Shown here: positions 44,283 through 53,546 of the stretch, one piece after another | Position numbering within the stretch: position 1 is the first letter of the stretch | Layout of the letters: every line of letters starts with the position of its first letter | NCBI GenBank assembly: GCA_018399135.1 | Contig: JAGYPB010000009.1 | Coordinates: 1-64,000 of the forward strand | From: Deltaproteobacteria bacterium | GTDB taxonomy: Bacteria > Desulfobacterota > Desulfuromonadia > Desulfuromonadales > Geopsychrobacteraceae | Direction: 5' to 3' | Length of the DNA: 64,000 nt | Notes under the pieces: generated by a model | Told to the model about the DNA's origin: nothing | The model's database searches: none | The model's input: only the letters and a program-made list of their open reading frames with translations | Translations under genes and position numbers: made by a program

Positions 44283-45079
44283 TTTATCAGACGAAAAAAC
44301 GTTTCGGCCAGCATTTTCTCCATGATCCAGTAGTGATTGACAAAATTATTTGCGCTGCCCGCCTCGAATCACATCAGCGTGTTGTCGAAATCGGCCCCGG
44401 CTTGGGTGTGCTTACTGACCAACTGCTTAAGAAAGCAGGTCGGGTTGAGGTAATGGAAATCGACCGCGACCTGATCGCGTTGCTGCACCAACGTCAGGAG
44501 AATCATCTGATTATCCATGAAGGTGACGTTCTTAAGCTGTCATGGTCTGACCTGCTGACGGACCCTCCCTACTCCCTGGTTGCTAACCTGCCTTATAATA
44601 TCTCCAGCCAAATTCTGTTTAAATTGCTGGATCATCGGCCCCTATTTGCCCGGATGGTGCTGATGTTTCAACGCGAAGTTGGCGAGCGTCTGATGGCTCA
44701 GCCTGGCACTAAAGATTATGGTATTCTGTCGGTACTGTGCCAACTCTGGTATGATATCAATAAGGTGGTGCTGGTTAAACCCGGAGCTTTTAATCCCCCT
44801 CCCAAGGTTGATTCCCTGGTGCTCTCGTTTCTTCCTCTGGCACAGCCGCGCGTTGATCCGGTTGACGAAGTCCTGTTTAAAAAACTGGTGAAGGGGGCTT
44901 TTACCCAGCGGCGTAAAACATTGCGCAACAGTTTGCTGGCCAGCGGGTTCAAAGCCGCAGATATCGATGTCGCTTTGGCTCTCGCGGTTGTTGATCCCGG
45001 TTGTCGCGGCGAAACCCTGAGCCTGCCGCAGTTTTCGGCCATGGCTAAAGCTTTTCTTGCTATAATGGTAGCTGAATAA
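44279..45079 (+). CDS. rsmA: 16S rRNA (adenine1518-N6/adenine1519-N6)-dimethyltransferase
   Basis: KsgA: dimethylates two adjacent adenines in helix 45 of 16S rRNA late in 30S assembly. 266 residues, normal length. RFGQHFLHD start, SAM motif VVEIGPGLGVLT, catalytic NLPYNISS, and a C-terminal helical domain with FTQRRKTLRNSL. The ATG overlaps the preceding stop (ATGA). Confidence 0.96.
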   Translation: MIYQTKKRFGQHFLHDPVVIDKIICAARLESHQRVVEIGPGLGVLTDQLLKKAGRVEVMEIDRDLIALLHQRQENHLIIHEGDVLKLSWSDLLTDPPYSLVANLPYNISSQILFKLLDHRPLFARMVLMFQREVGERLMAQPGTKDYGILSVLCQLWYDINKVVLVKPGAFNPPPKVDSLVLSFLPLAQPRVDPVDEVLFKKLVKGAFTQRRKTLRNSLLASGFKAADIDVALALAVVDPGCRGETLSLPQFSAMAKAFLAIMVAE

Positions 45080-45186
45080 AAGCTCGCAGTTCCTTGCGCA
45101 TCGCCGGTAGCTACTTTATATTTCATGGGTGCCAACGGTTAAGTCGGCAGTGAATACTGTTCTAATCACCAACAAAGGAGTCGGTA

Positions 45187-48100
45187 ATGAAGGTAACGGT
45201 TCTCAGTAGCGGATCCACCACAGAAAATGAACAGCTGTTTGAACCGGAGGCGATAAAAAAAGAATTACGACGACAGGGGCAAAAGACCCACCTCGATACC
45301 TTTGTTGCTCTGTCTGACGTATTGCGCAGTGAGATTCCTGAGCGTTTATTGACACAATTGAGCTTCGCCGAACTGACCCAGCAGTTGATTCAGGCCGGAA
45401 ACTTTCTTTTCGAACAGGAGCGGGAGGTCAGGGTTAAACTGATTCCCCTCAAAGACTCCGGGCACTATCGCCTGTTTACCAACTCTCCCGATGCCAATCA
45501 TATTTTTTCTACCCTGCAGGAATACCTGCACCGCAGGGCTTTGCAATTTCATGTGGTCTGTCATCCAATAATCTCTGTAGCAAGAACAAATGGAAAAATT
45601 GAAAGCCTTACTCATGCCTCCGATGAACTGCCACGTGAATCCTTTGTCTGGATGGAGCTTGAGCGGTTTGCTGAAGGACAGGTTGATGAGCTGGAATCAG
45701 CACTGCAAACAATTATTTCAGCTGCGCTGACCATCTATCGTGACCGTCCAGCCATGCTTGAAAACTTCGATGAACTTTTGCAACTTAAGGAATTTGCCAA
45801 TCATCAGGCCCTTTTTGAATGGTTGCAACAGGATAATTTCATCCCCGTTGCCACACGCAGCTTCACTTATGTTTCCGGTGACGATATCAGTGGCTTCAAA
45901 GAAGAAAAAAACAAAGCCCTGGGGTTGAAAGAATTCTATCTTGAGCCCTTCCATAAGGCCGACAAGCCGTTCACTCTGAATGTGGAAAAGGTTTTTACAC
46001 TGCTTGGTCATGGAAAAATTGTTGATGTTGAGCGAACCGAATTTCGCTGTCCCTTGCACCGTTTTGAGCGCCTGACCTATCTGGGATTCCGTGAGAAAAT
46101 CAAGGGCGGGTTTCGTGAATATTGCTTTTTTGGCTTTTATACCCAGAAAAGTATTGATGAAAACAGTTTTATGATTCCAGCATTGCGCCTGCGAATCGAG
46201 AGGGCACAGCAGCAGCTGAACATCGTGCGCGACAGTCACAACTATCGCAAGACGGTTCAGATCATCAACAGCTTCCCCAAAATTGAAATGTTTTTGATGG
46301 AAGAGGATGAACTGCGGCGTATGCTGCGCTCTTTTATTCAGATGCATCGCCAGGCCGGTGTTAAGGTTGTTGTTGCTCCAACTACGGCGGAGCAGGGTCT
46401 GACTCTGTTGTTGATTATGCCCAGTGAATATTATCTGCCTGAACATATCGAACGGCTTGAGGCTTACTTGCGCCGTTATTTCAAGGCGGTCAGCGTGGAT
46501 ATTCGTCTGATTCATGCCGCCTCTGATTATTTGACCCTCCACGTCAATTTACAGCTGCGCCAGAAAGAGGTTCAGGTCGATTTGCTGAAACTGGAACAAG
46601 GATTGACTCGTTTAACCATGCCGTGGAAGCTCCGTTTTCGCACCCTGCTGGAAAAAAACTTCAGCAGCGAATCCTTTGCTACCTGGGACACCTACATCAG
46701 GGCATTTGACAAAGATTATCGTGCGCGTAATGAGCCGCGCTTTGCTATCAGGGATCTGCGTAACATCGAAAAACTTCTCCATTTTCAGCAGGATGTTTTC
46801 GATTTGTGGGGGCCGTTCCATGATCAGCGTGATTATTTTCGCTTACAGTATTACAGTTTGAACCGATGTTACCTGAACGATCTGATGCCATATCTGCAGA
46901 ATCTCGATTTGTATGTACTGCATCAAGTCGATTCTGATCTGATGATCAACGATCAGCCGGTTTACATTAAAAGCTTTTCCGTGCGGGCAGATACCGTCAA
47001 AAGTTTGCCCATGGCACAGGTAAAAAAACAGCTGATCGAAACCCTGTGTGCGTTGAACAATAACGAAGTAGAGAATGATTATCTGCACAAGTTGTTACTG
47101 CCAACCGGGCTCTCATGGCGTCAGATCGATGTCTTCCGTGCCTATCGAAATTATTATCTGCAACTGGGAAGTCCTTTCTCCAAAAAAAGGGTAGCGGAAA
47201 CCCTGACCAATAATATTGCTGCAGCGCAGCTGTTGTATCGGTATTTTGAAGGACGGTTCAAACCGGCACCTGAGTGGGAAGATCCGATGGTGCGTGAACT
47301 TGAGGTGCTTTCTCCGGTGCGGCAGGAACTGGTCAATGTCTTGGAGGATGTTACCAATCCTAATGAGGACAAAATCCTGCGCACCCTGTTTAATCTGATT
47401 GACTCTACCATCCGCACCAACTTTTTTGTGCGCTGTGACAAGGATGACTACTTTATCTCCTTGAAAGTCAGCTCGCTGGGTGTCATTGATATGCCGGCAC
47501 CGCGACCGCTCTATGAGGTTTATGTCCATTCAGCACAGATAGAAGGGGTACATCTGCGCGGCGGCAAGGTGGCCCGTGGCGGTATCCGCTGGTCCGATCG
47601 ACCTGATGATTTCAGAACTGAGGTATTGGGACTGGTCAAGGCGCAGATGACCAAGAATGCGGTCATTGTGCCGGAAGGCTCCAAGGGGGGATTTGTTACC
47701 AAACGCATCAGTAATGATCGCGACCAGCAAGGGCAGATTGTCAAAGAAGCCTATCAGACTTTCATGCGTGGGTTGCTCGATATCACTGATAACCGTGTTG
47801 GTAAGGAGATTGTCAGTCCCAGCGGGGTGATCGCCTATGATGATTATGACCCCTATCTGGTGGTGGCAGCCGACAAAGGGACAGCGCATCTGTCTGATGT
47901 TGCTAATGCAATCAGCGAGTCCTATAACTTCTGGCTCGGTGACGCCTTCGCCAGTGGTGGCTCCCACGGTTATGACCATAAAAAACTGGGCATCACCGCC
48001 CGTGGTGCCTGGGAGAGCGTCAAACGCCTGTTCCGGGAGATGGGGCACGATATCCAGACTGAGCCCTTTACCGTGGTCGGTATCGGTGACATGAGTGGCG

Positions 48101-49944
48101 ACGTCTTTGGTAACGGCATGCTGTTATCGAATAAAATTCGTTTGCTTGCGGCCTTTGATCACCGCCATGTTTTCCTTGATCCCGATCCCGATCCGGAAAT
48201 TTCCTGGAATGAGCGTCAGCGTCTGTTTAATCTGCCGCGTTCAACCTGGGAAGACTACAGCAGTAACCTTATTTCTGCCGGCGGCGGTATTTACTCGCGT
48301 CAACTTAAAGAGATTCCCTTGAGCCCGCAGGTAGCCAAATGGCTTGGTGTGCGCCAGAGCAGTATTGACGTGCCCGGATTGCTCAAACTGTTGTTGACGG
48401 CACCGGTAGATTTGTTGTGGAACGGTGGTATTGGTACATATATCAAAGCCTCAAGTCAGAATCATGAAGAAGCAGGGGATCGGGTCAATGACGGGTTGCG
48501 TGCTGATGGTCTTGAGATCCGGGCCAGGGTGATAGGTGAGGGGGGCAACCTTGGGTTGACCCAGGCCGGGCGGATCGAGTTTGCTCTTAATGGCGGTCGG
48601 GTGAATACTGATGCTATCGACAACTCTGGTGGTGTTGACAGCTCTGATCACGAGGTCAACCTGAAGATCATGTTGCGTCTGTTGCGTCAGGAAAAGAAAG
48701 TTAAATCCCTTAAGGCGGGGTATGCTTTGCTGGAAGAGATTGAAGAGATTGTTTGCCAGGATGTTCTTGCCAACAACTATACCCAGACACTGTCTATCTC
48801 TCTAGATGAGATGCGCATTGAAAAAGATGTTGAACCGCACCTCGAATTGATCGATCGTTTAAGCCGTGCGGGCCTACTCGATCGCCGTGGCGAAGGATTA
48901 CCAAGCCGTAAAGATGTCGCATTGCGGCAACCTAACCGGTTGACTCGCCCGGAGCTGGCAGTTCTGTTGGCCTACAGCAAGATGTTCCTGTACCGCGGCC
49001 TGCTCGACGCAGAATTGCCGGACAATAAGGTAATAAAGCAGCTGCTGTATGATTATTTTCCGGGGGTTATTGGTGAGCGTTATGCTGACCAGCTGCCGCG
49101 TCATCCGCTGGCACGTGAAATTACTGCTACCATGCTGACCAACCGCGTGGTCGATCAGGCCGGCAGCGCTTTTTTGCAGACGGCCAGCCGTTTGACCGGG
49201 CGATCGCAAGTCAGTGTCGCCAATGCATATTTGATTTTTGATAGTCTGCTCAGTGGTAATGATTTGCGTCGGGCGATTTATGCTCTGGATAATCAGATGC
49301 CGGCAGCGCGTCAATATGAGCTGCTGCTGAGTCTGGAAAATATTCTGGCAACTTTCAGTGTTTTTGCCCTTGGCAATGGTATGGCCATCCCATCGACTAC
49401 CGCCGATCTCGAACGGATCAGCACCCAGTTGCATGACTACGCTGGTTTGTTGCCTAAGGTTCTGCCGGCCAATGTCTGGCAGGAATGTCGGCAACGTAAA
49501 AGCACGCTACAGAATGAAGGATTTACTCCCGACATTGCCTACAAAATTTCAGTGCTCGATAATCTGGTCGATTTTCTGCCGCTTTTGTGTATGGTTGACA
49601 GCTCCGGTCAGAGCCTTGAAACCCTGGCTCAGATCAAGGTTCTGGTCGATCAGCAGGTCAAGATAGATGTGCTGATGGAGCAACTGGCAAAAGTGCCGGT
49701 GCGTGACACCTGGGATCGTCAGGCCCGCGAGTCTTTGATCAGCAGTCTTCATGCCGTCAATGTTAAGCTGGTCTATCAAGTGGCGACGGAATCGGCAGAG
49801 CGCCCGGAAGCTTTTTTCAGCCAACGGCGTGCCAAACTGCGTTTCCTTGATAACGCCCGTCAATCCTTAATCGCCGAGGAACCACAGAATTTTCATCCTT
49901 TTTCGGTGCTGCTGCACAATCTTGAGGGGTTAGTAAGCTCCTGA
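45187..49944 (+). CDS. NAD-dependent glutamate dehydrogenase, large (GDH-160/180 type)
   Basis: Oxidatively deaminates glutamate to 2-oxoglutarate with NAD. The 1585-residue subunit belongs to the very large GDH class known from Streptomyces and Pseudomonas. It has an N-terminal region with ACT-like repeats (about 1-700), a catalytic core at about 790-1200 (GGIRWSDRPDDFRTEVLGLVKAQMTKNAVIVPEGSKGGF, with the catalytic Lys and the glycine loop GIGDMSGDVFGNGML), and a C-terminal helical domain. It has its own AAAGGAG and is monocistronic by position. A catabolic role feeding the TCA cycle fits an amino-acid or acetate oxidiser. Confidence 0.93.
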   Translation: MKVTVLSSGSTTENEQLFEPEAIKKELRRQGQKTHLDTFVALSDVLRSEIPERLLTQLSFAELTQQLIQAGNFLFEQEREVRVKLIPLKDSGHYRLFTNSPDANHIFSTLQEYLHRRALQFHVVCHPIISVARTNGKIESLTHASDELPRESFVWMELERFAEGQVDELESALQTIISAALTIYRDRPAMLENFDELLQLKEFANHQALFEWLQQDNFIPVATRSFTYVSGDDISGFKEEKNKALGLKEFYLEPFHKADKPFTLNVEKVFTLLGHGKIVDVERTEFRCPLHRFERLTYLGFREKIKGGFREYCFFGFYTQKSIDENSFMIPALRLRIERAQQQLNIVRDSHNYRKTVQIINSFPKIEMFLMEEDELRRMLRSFIQMHRQAGVKVVVAPTTAEQGLTLLLIMPSEYYLPEHIERLEAYLRRYFKAVSVDIRLIHAASDYLTLHVNLQLRQKEVQVDLLKLEQGLTRLTMPWKLRFRTLLEKNFSSESFATWDTYIRAFDKDYRARNEPRFAIRDLRNIEKLLHFQQDVFDLWGPFHDQRDYFRLQYYSLNRCYLNDLMPYLQNLDLYVLHQVDSDLMINDQPVYIKSFSVRADTVKSLPMAQVKKQLIETLCALNNNEVENDYLHKLLLPTGLSWRQIDVFRAYRNYYLQLGSPFSKKRVAETLTNNIAAAQLLYRYFEGRFKPAPEWEDPMVRELEVLSPVRQELVNVLEDVTNPNEDKILRTLFNLIDSTIRTNFFVRCDKDDYFISLKVSSLGVIDMPAPRPLYEVYVHSAQIEGVHLRGGKVARGGIRWSDRPDDFRTEVLGLVKAQMTKNAVIVPEGSKGGFVTKRISNDRDQQGQIVKEAYQTFMRGLLDITDNRVGKEIVSPSGVIAYDDYDPYLVVAADKGTAHLSDVANAISESYNFWLGDAFASGGSHGYDHKKLGITARGAWESVKRLFREMGHDIQTEPFTVVGIGDMSGDVFGNGMLLSNKIRLLAAFDHRHVFLDPDPDPEISWNERQRLFNLPRSTWEDYSSNLISAGGGIYSRQLKEIPLSPQVAKWLGVRQSSIDVPGLLKLLLTAPVDLLWNGGIGTYIKASSQNHEEAGDRVNDGLRADGLEIRARVIGEGGNLGLTQAGRIEFALNGGRVNTDAIDNSGGVDSSDHEVNLKIMLRLLRQEKKVKSLKAGYALLEEIEEIVCQDVLANNYTQTLSISLDEMRIEKDVEPHLELIDRLSRAGLLDRRGEGLPSRKDVALRQPNRLTRPELAVLLAYSKMFLYRGLLDAELPDNKVIKQLLYDYFPGVIGERYADQLPRHPLAREITATMLTNRVVDQAGSAFLQTASRLTGRSQVSVANAYLIFDSLLSGNDLRRAIYALDNQMPAARQYELLLSLENILATFSVFALGNGMAIPSTTADLERISTQLHDYAGLLPKVLPANVWQECRQRKSTLQNEGFTPDIAYKISVLDNLVDFLPLLCMVDSSGQSLETLAQIKVLVDQQVKIDVLMEQLAKVPVRDTWDRQARESLISSLHAVNVKLVYQVATESAERPEAFFSQRRAKLRFLDNARQSLIAEEPQNFHPFSVLLHNLEGLVSS

Positions 49945-50162
49945 TGTTAAAAAAGCTGATGGACAGGTTTTTCCCCTCTGTGTTATATCCGGGACAATTT
50001 TACCGGAAAGGGTGATGGTAGTATCTATCTGCAGCCATTGAATGAGTGTGTAAGTAATAATCATAGAGACCCGGAACTTGTGCTGGAGTCTTGCTTGGAC
50101 GCATAATCTGTCAATAAAACGCCTGGATCTTTACGACCGGGACGAAATGGTATCCTTTTCAG

Positions 50163-50214
50163 CGAAGCTTGGTGCTTCGACTGTTGCCTTTCGTTACGAC
50201 GGAGGGCTTTTTTT
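50163..50214 (+). terminator. two tandem hairpins before panB (terminator or attenuator)
   Basis: CGAAGC-ttggt-GCTTCG (50163-50179) is followed by GCCTTTCG-ttacga-CGGAGGGC (50186-50207) and seven T residues, a good intrinsic terminator. It lies 20 nt before the panB start. The 290-bp gap 49945-50234 has no ORF I believe in. A third weak hairpin with a similar ttacgac loop (around 50124-50143) precedes these two. Leader control of panB is therefore as likely as termination of the gdh transcript. Confidence 0.7.
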
Positions 50215-50234
50215 ATTTGAAACACAGGATCTGT

Positions 50235-51041
50235 ATGGTGGAAAAAAGAAAAAACATTCTTGATATTGCCCGTATGAAACAGGACAAGAGCAAGATTGCT
50301 GTCCTGACTGCCTACGATTATCCCTTTGCCCGTCTGATGGACGAAGCGGGCATCGATATTATTCTGGTCGGTGATTCGGTTGGATCGGTGGTGTCCGGGT
50401 ATGATAACACCCTGCCGGTTACCCTGGACGAAATGATCTACCATACCAAAGCTGTCATGCGTGGCAGTCGCCAGGCTCTGGTGGTGACTGATATGCCTTT
50501 TATGTCCTATCAGACCGATATTCGCGATGCCCGTATCAATGCTGGTCGTTTGATCAAGGAGGGTGGCGCACAGGCGGTCAAACTCGAAGGTGGCGTGCTG
50601 ATGGCGGCTACTATCCGTGCATTGGTCGATATTGATATCCCGGTTGTTGGTCATATTGGTCTGACGCCACAGTCGATCCATCGCATGGGCGGTTTTCGGG
50701 TGCAGGGACGGGTGGAGGAGCAGGCCCAACAATTGATTGCAGACGCCCGAGCGGTAGAAGAAGCTGGCGCTTTTGCTCTGGTAATGGAGGGCATACCGGC
50801 ACTGTTGGCGCGTGAAATTACCCGCCTGCTGACGATTCCCACCATTGGTATCGGTGCCGGAGTCGGCTGCGATGGGCAAGTCCTGGTGATTCATGATTTG
50901 CTGGGACTGTATGATAAATATGCACCCAAGTTTGTCAAACGCTATGTCGATGTGGCTCCGTTGATTACGCGTGGCATCGAGGACTACATTCACGAAGTCA
51001 AAGAGGGTATGTTCCCGACTGATGATCACTCCTTCAAATAG
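50235..51041 (+). CDS. panB: 3-methyl-2-oxobutanoate hydroxymethyltransferase
   Basis: First committed step of pantothenate synthesis: ketoisovalerate plus methylene-THF gives ketopantoate. ATG 50235 ([15 protein letters not shown]) follows AGGATC; the track start at 50169 lies in the leader hairpins. 268 residues, normal. Motifs are [49 protein letters not shown] and GHIGLTPQS. panC starts 10 nt downstream. Confidence 0.96.
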   Translation: MVEKRKNILDIARMKQDKSKIAVLTAYDYPFARLMDEAGIDIILVGDSVGSVVSGYDNTLPVTLDEMIYHTKAVMRGSRQALVVTDMPFMSYQTDIRDARINAGRLIKEGGAQAVKLEGGVLMAATIRALVDIDIPVVGHIGLTPQSIHRMGGFRVQGRVEEQAQQLIADARAVEEAGAFALVMEGIPALLAREITRLLTIPTIGIGAGVGCDGQVLVIHDLLGLYDKYAPKFVKRYVDVAPLITRGIEDYIHEVKEGMFPTDDHSFK

Positions 51042-51051
51042 GTGTTAAAGG

Positions 51052-51903
51052 ATGGAGATTGTTGAATCGATCGAATTGATGCAGCAGCGCATGGCGAGAA
51101 CTCGGGCTGCCGGTTCCACCATCGCCTTTGTGCCCACCATGGGGTTTCTCCACGATGGTCATCTGTCACTGCTCAAAGAGGGGCGGCGGCGTAGTGATCT
51201 GCTGGTGCTCTCCATTTTTGTTAATCCAACCCAGTTTGGGCAGGGTGAAGATTTTGATGATTACCCGCGCGATTTCCAGCAGGACTGTGTTCTGGCCCAA
51301 TCAGCCGGTGTCGACATAATTTTCACCCCAACTGCAATGGCTATGTATTCGACTGGCTATGCCACCGAGGTCAATGTCAGTGGCATCACCTCCGGGCTCT
51401 GCGGTGCCAGCCGGCCAACCCACTTTCGCGGGGTCTGCACGGTTGTCACCAAGCTGTTCAATATTGTTCAACCGCATATTGCCCTGTTTGGATCCAAGGA
51501 TTTTCAACAACTGGCAGTGGTAAAAAGGATGACCCGGGATCTTAATCTGCCGATTGAGATCGTCGGGATGGCAATTTACCGTGAAACAGATGGTCTGGCA
51601 ATGAGCTCGCGCAATGTCTATCTCAATTCCGAGCAGCGCTGCCAGGCACTGGCCTTGTCACAAGGGATCACGCTGGCGCAGGATATGGTCAAACAGGGGG
51701 AGGCGGAGGCTGGGGCTGTTCTTGCTGCCGTTTCCAGTCACCTGGGTGCTCAGTCACTGATTCGTCCGGATTATATTGCTGTCTGTCACCAATCAACCCT
51801 TGAACCACAGCAGCAGATCGATAAAGATTCAGTGCTGCTTATCGCTGCTTTTGTTGGTTCCACACGCCTGATTGACAACGGCTATCTGATGGATGCGTCA
51901 TGA
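51052..51903 (+). CDS. panC: pantoate-beta-alanine ligase
   Basis: Joins pantoate and beta-alanine with ATP to make pantothenate. 283 residues. The ATP-binding HIGH-like signature is PTMGFLHDGHLSLL; NPTQFGQGEDFDDYPR, KLFNIVQPHIALFGSKDFQQL and MSSRNVYL are all typical. It overlaps panP by four bases, so the ligase and the enzyme thought to supply its beta-alanine are coupled. Confidence 0.97.
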   Translation: MEIVESIELMQQRMARTRAAGSTIAFVPTMGFLHDGHLSLLKEGRRRSDLLVLSIFVNPTQFGQGEDFDDYPRDFQQDCVLAQSAGVDIIFTPTAMAMYSTGYATEVNVSGITSGLCGASRPTHFRGVCTVVTKLFNIVQPHIALFGSKDFQQLAVVKRMTRDLNLPIEIVGMAIYRETDGLAMSSRNVYLNSEQRCQALALSQGITLAQDMVKQGEAEAGAVLAAVSSHLGAQSLIRPDYIAVCHQSTLEPQQQIDKDSVLLIAAFVGSTRLIDNGYLMDAS

Positions 51904-53546
51904 CCGAAACAGCACGGGCCAATCTGGAAAATCTCTATCGAATTTTTACCGTACCGGAAGCCCCTGATTCCACCCTGGGGGCTATTGACCAGGCTATTAC
52001 CAAGAATGTCGCTGACTTTCTTCAGAAGCATGTCGTCTCCCTGGAGCGTAGCCTCGAAGATATAGAAAAAGATTTTTTTCTCAGTCGTATTCCTGATGAA
52101 CCGACTTTTGTTTCCGAATACACCACTTTCGTTAAAGAAAAACTCGTTGCTCAGTCGGTGCATACGGCCGCCCCTGGTTTTATCGGCCACATGACATCGG
52201 CGTTGCCCTATTTTATGTTACCCTTATCGCGCATTATGATGGCACTCAATCAGAATCTGGTGAAGGTTGAGACCTCAAAAGCATTCACCCCGATGGAACG
52301 TCAGGTTCTGGCCATGCTGCATCGGTTGATCTATGCTCAGGATGACAACTTTTATCAACACTGGATTCACGACAGCCGTCATGCCCTTGGCGCTTTTTGT
52401 TCCGGTGGAACCATCGCTAATATTACTGCCCTGTGGGCCGCCCGCAACCGTCTCTGTGGAGCGCGGGATGATTTTGCGGGGCTGGCAATTGAAGGCTTGC
52501 CACGGACCCTTGAATACCTGGATTGTGCCGGTTTGGCGGTTCTGGTGTCGCGCCGAGGCCATTATTCCCTCGGCAAAGCGGCTGATCTGTTGGGAATCGG
52601 ACGTAAGCAACTGATACTTGTTGATACAGATGTCAATAACCGGATTGACATGCAGTGCCTGCGCGAGGAGTACCGCAAGCTGCAGCAGCAGAACCTGCGC
52701 GTTATGGCACTGGTTGGCATTGCCGGCACCACAGAAACAGGCCATATTGATCCACTGGAACAGATGGCAGATTTTGCCACCGAATTTGGCTGCCATTTTC
52801 ATGTTGATGCGGCCTGGGGTGGTCCGACCCTCTTTTCCGATACCTACCGTTATTTGTTGCGTGGCATTGATCGTGCCGATTCTGTTACTATTGATGCCCA
52901 TAAACAACTTTATGTACCGATGGGAGCCGGGATGGTTCTCTTCAAAGACCCCCATACCCTGACGGCTATCGAGCATCATGCGAATTACATCCTGCGTGAA
53001 GGTTCAAAGGATCTTGGTAGCCATACCCTGGAGGGATCGCGTCCAGGCAAGGCCATGCTGGTTCATGCCGGACTGTCTATTATCGGTCGACGTGGCTACG
53101 AACTGTTGATTGATCTGGGGATCGAAAAAGCCCGACGTTTTGCGGATATGATTGATGCTCATCCTGATTTCGAGTTGATCACCGCCCCGGAGTTGAATAT
53201 CCTCACCTACCGTTATCACCCGGCTTGGTTACAGCAGCAGATGGAGAACCTTGACCCGCAACGTCAGCAACAAATCAATGATTTACTCGATCAGTTAACC
53301 CGTGAAGTGCAAAAACGTCAACGCGAAGACGGTAAGACCTTTGTTTCCAGAACGCGTCTGCGCAGTGCTTTATATGGAACGGAGCAGATTACCGTATTTC
53401 GTGTTGTTCTGGCCAATCCTCTGGCAACCGATGCTATCCTTGTAGCGGTTCTGGCGGAACAGCTTGAGATCATTTCTTCTGCGGATCTGCAGGCGCTTTT
53501 TTCAGCGATGAATGAGATCTGTCAGTTGGCTACACAGAGCGTCTGA
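51900..53546 (+). CDS. panP: PLP-dependent aspartate 1-decarboxylase-like protein (PanP type)
   Basis: A group II (glutamate/aspartate/aromatic) amino-acid decarboxylase of 548 residues. The PLP lysine is in TIDAHKQLYVPMGAGM, the cofactor-binding segment HVDAAWGG, and SGGTIANITALWAARN and GHMTSALPYF are family motifs. Homologues placed next to panBC and lacking a pyruvoyl PanD are thought to make beta-alanine from aspartate. The exact substrate here (aspartate rather than glutamate) is inferred from context. No panD is in this window. Confidence 0.85.
   Translation: MTETARANLENLYRIFTVPEAPDSTLGAIDQAITKNVADFLQKHVVSLERSLEDIEKDFFLSRIPDEPTFVSEYTTFVKEKLVAQSVHTAAPGFIGHMTSALPYFMLPLSRIMMALNQNLVKVETSKAFTPMERQVLAMLHRLIYAQDDNFYQHWIHDSRHALGAFCSGGTIANITALWAARNRLCGARDDFAGLAIEGLPRTLEYLDCAGLAVLVSRRGHYSLGKAADLLGIGRKQLILVDTDVNNRIDMQCLREEYRKLQQQNLRVMALVGIAGTTETGHIDPLEQMADFATEFGCHFHVDAAWGGPTLFSDTYRYLLRGIDRADSVTIDAHKQLYVPMGAGMVLFKDPHTLTAIEHHANYILREGSKDLGSHTLEGSRPGKAMLVHAGLSIIGRRGYELLIDLGIEKARRFADMIDAHPDFELITAPELNILTYRYHPAWLQQQMENLDPQRQQQINDLLDQLTREVQKRQREDGKTFVSRTRLRSALYGTEQITVFRVVLANPLATDAILVAVLAEQLEIISSADLQALFSAMNEICQLATQSV

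Noticed and set aside
45718-46542. 274-codon minus-strand ORF inside glutamate dehydrogenase
   Set aside because: Antisense to a well-conserved coding region with no domain or ribosome binding site; similar antisense ORFs at 50061-51029 and 52275-52979 are rejected for the same reason.
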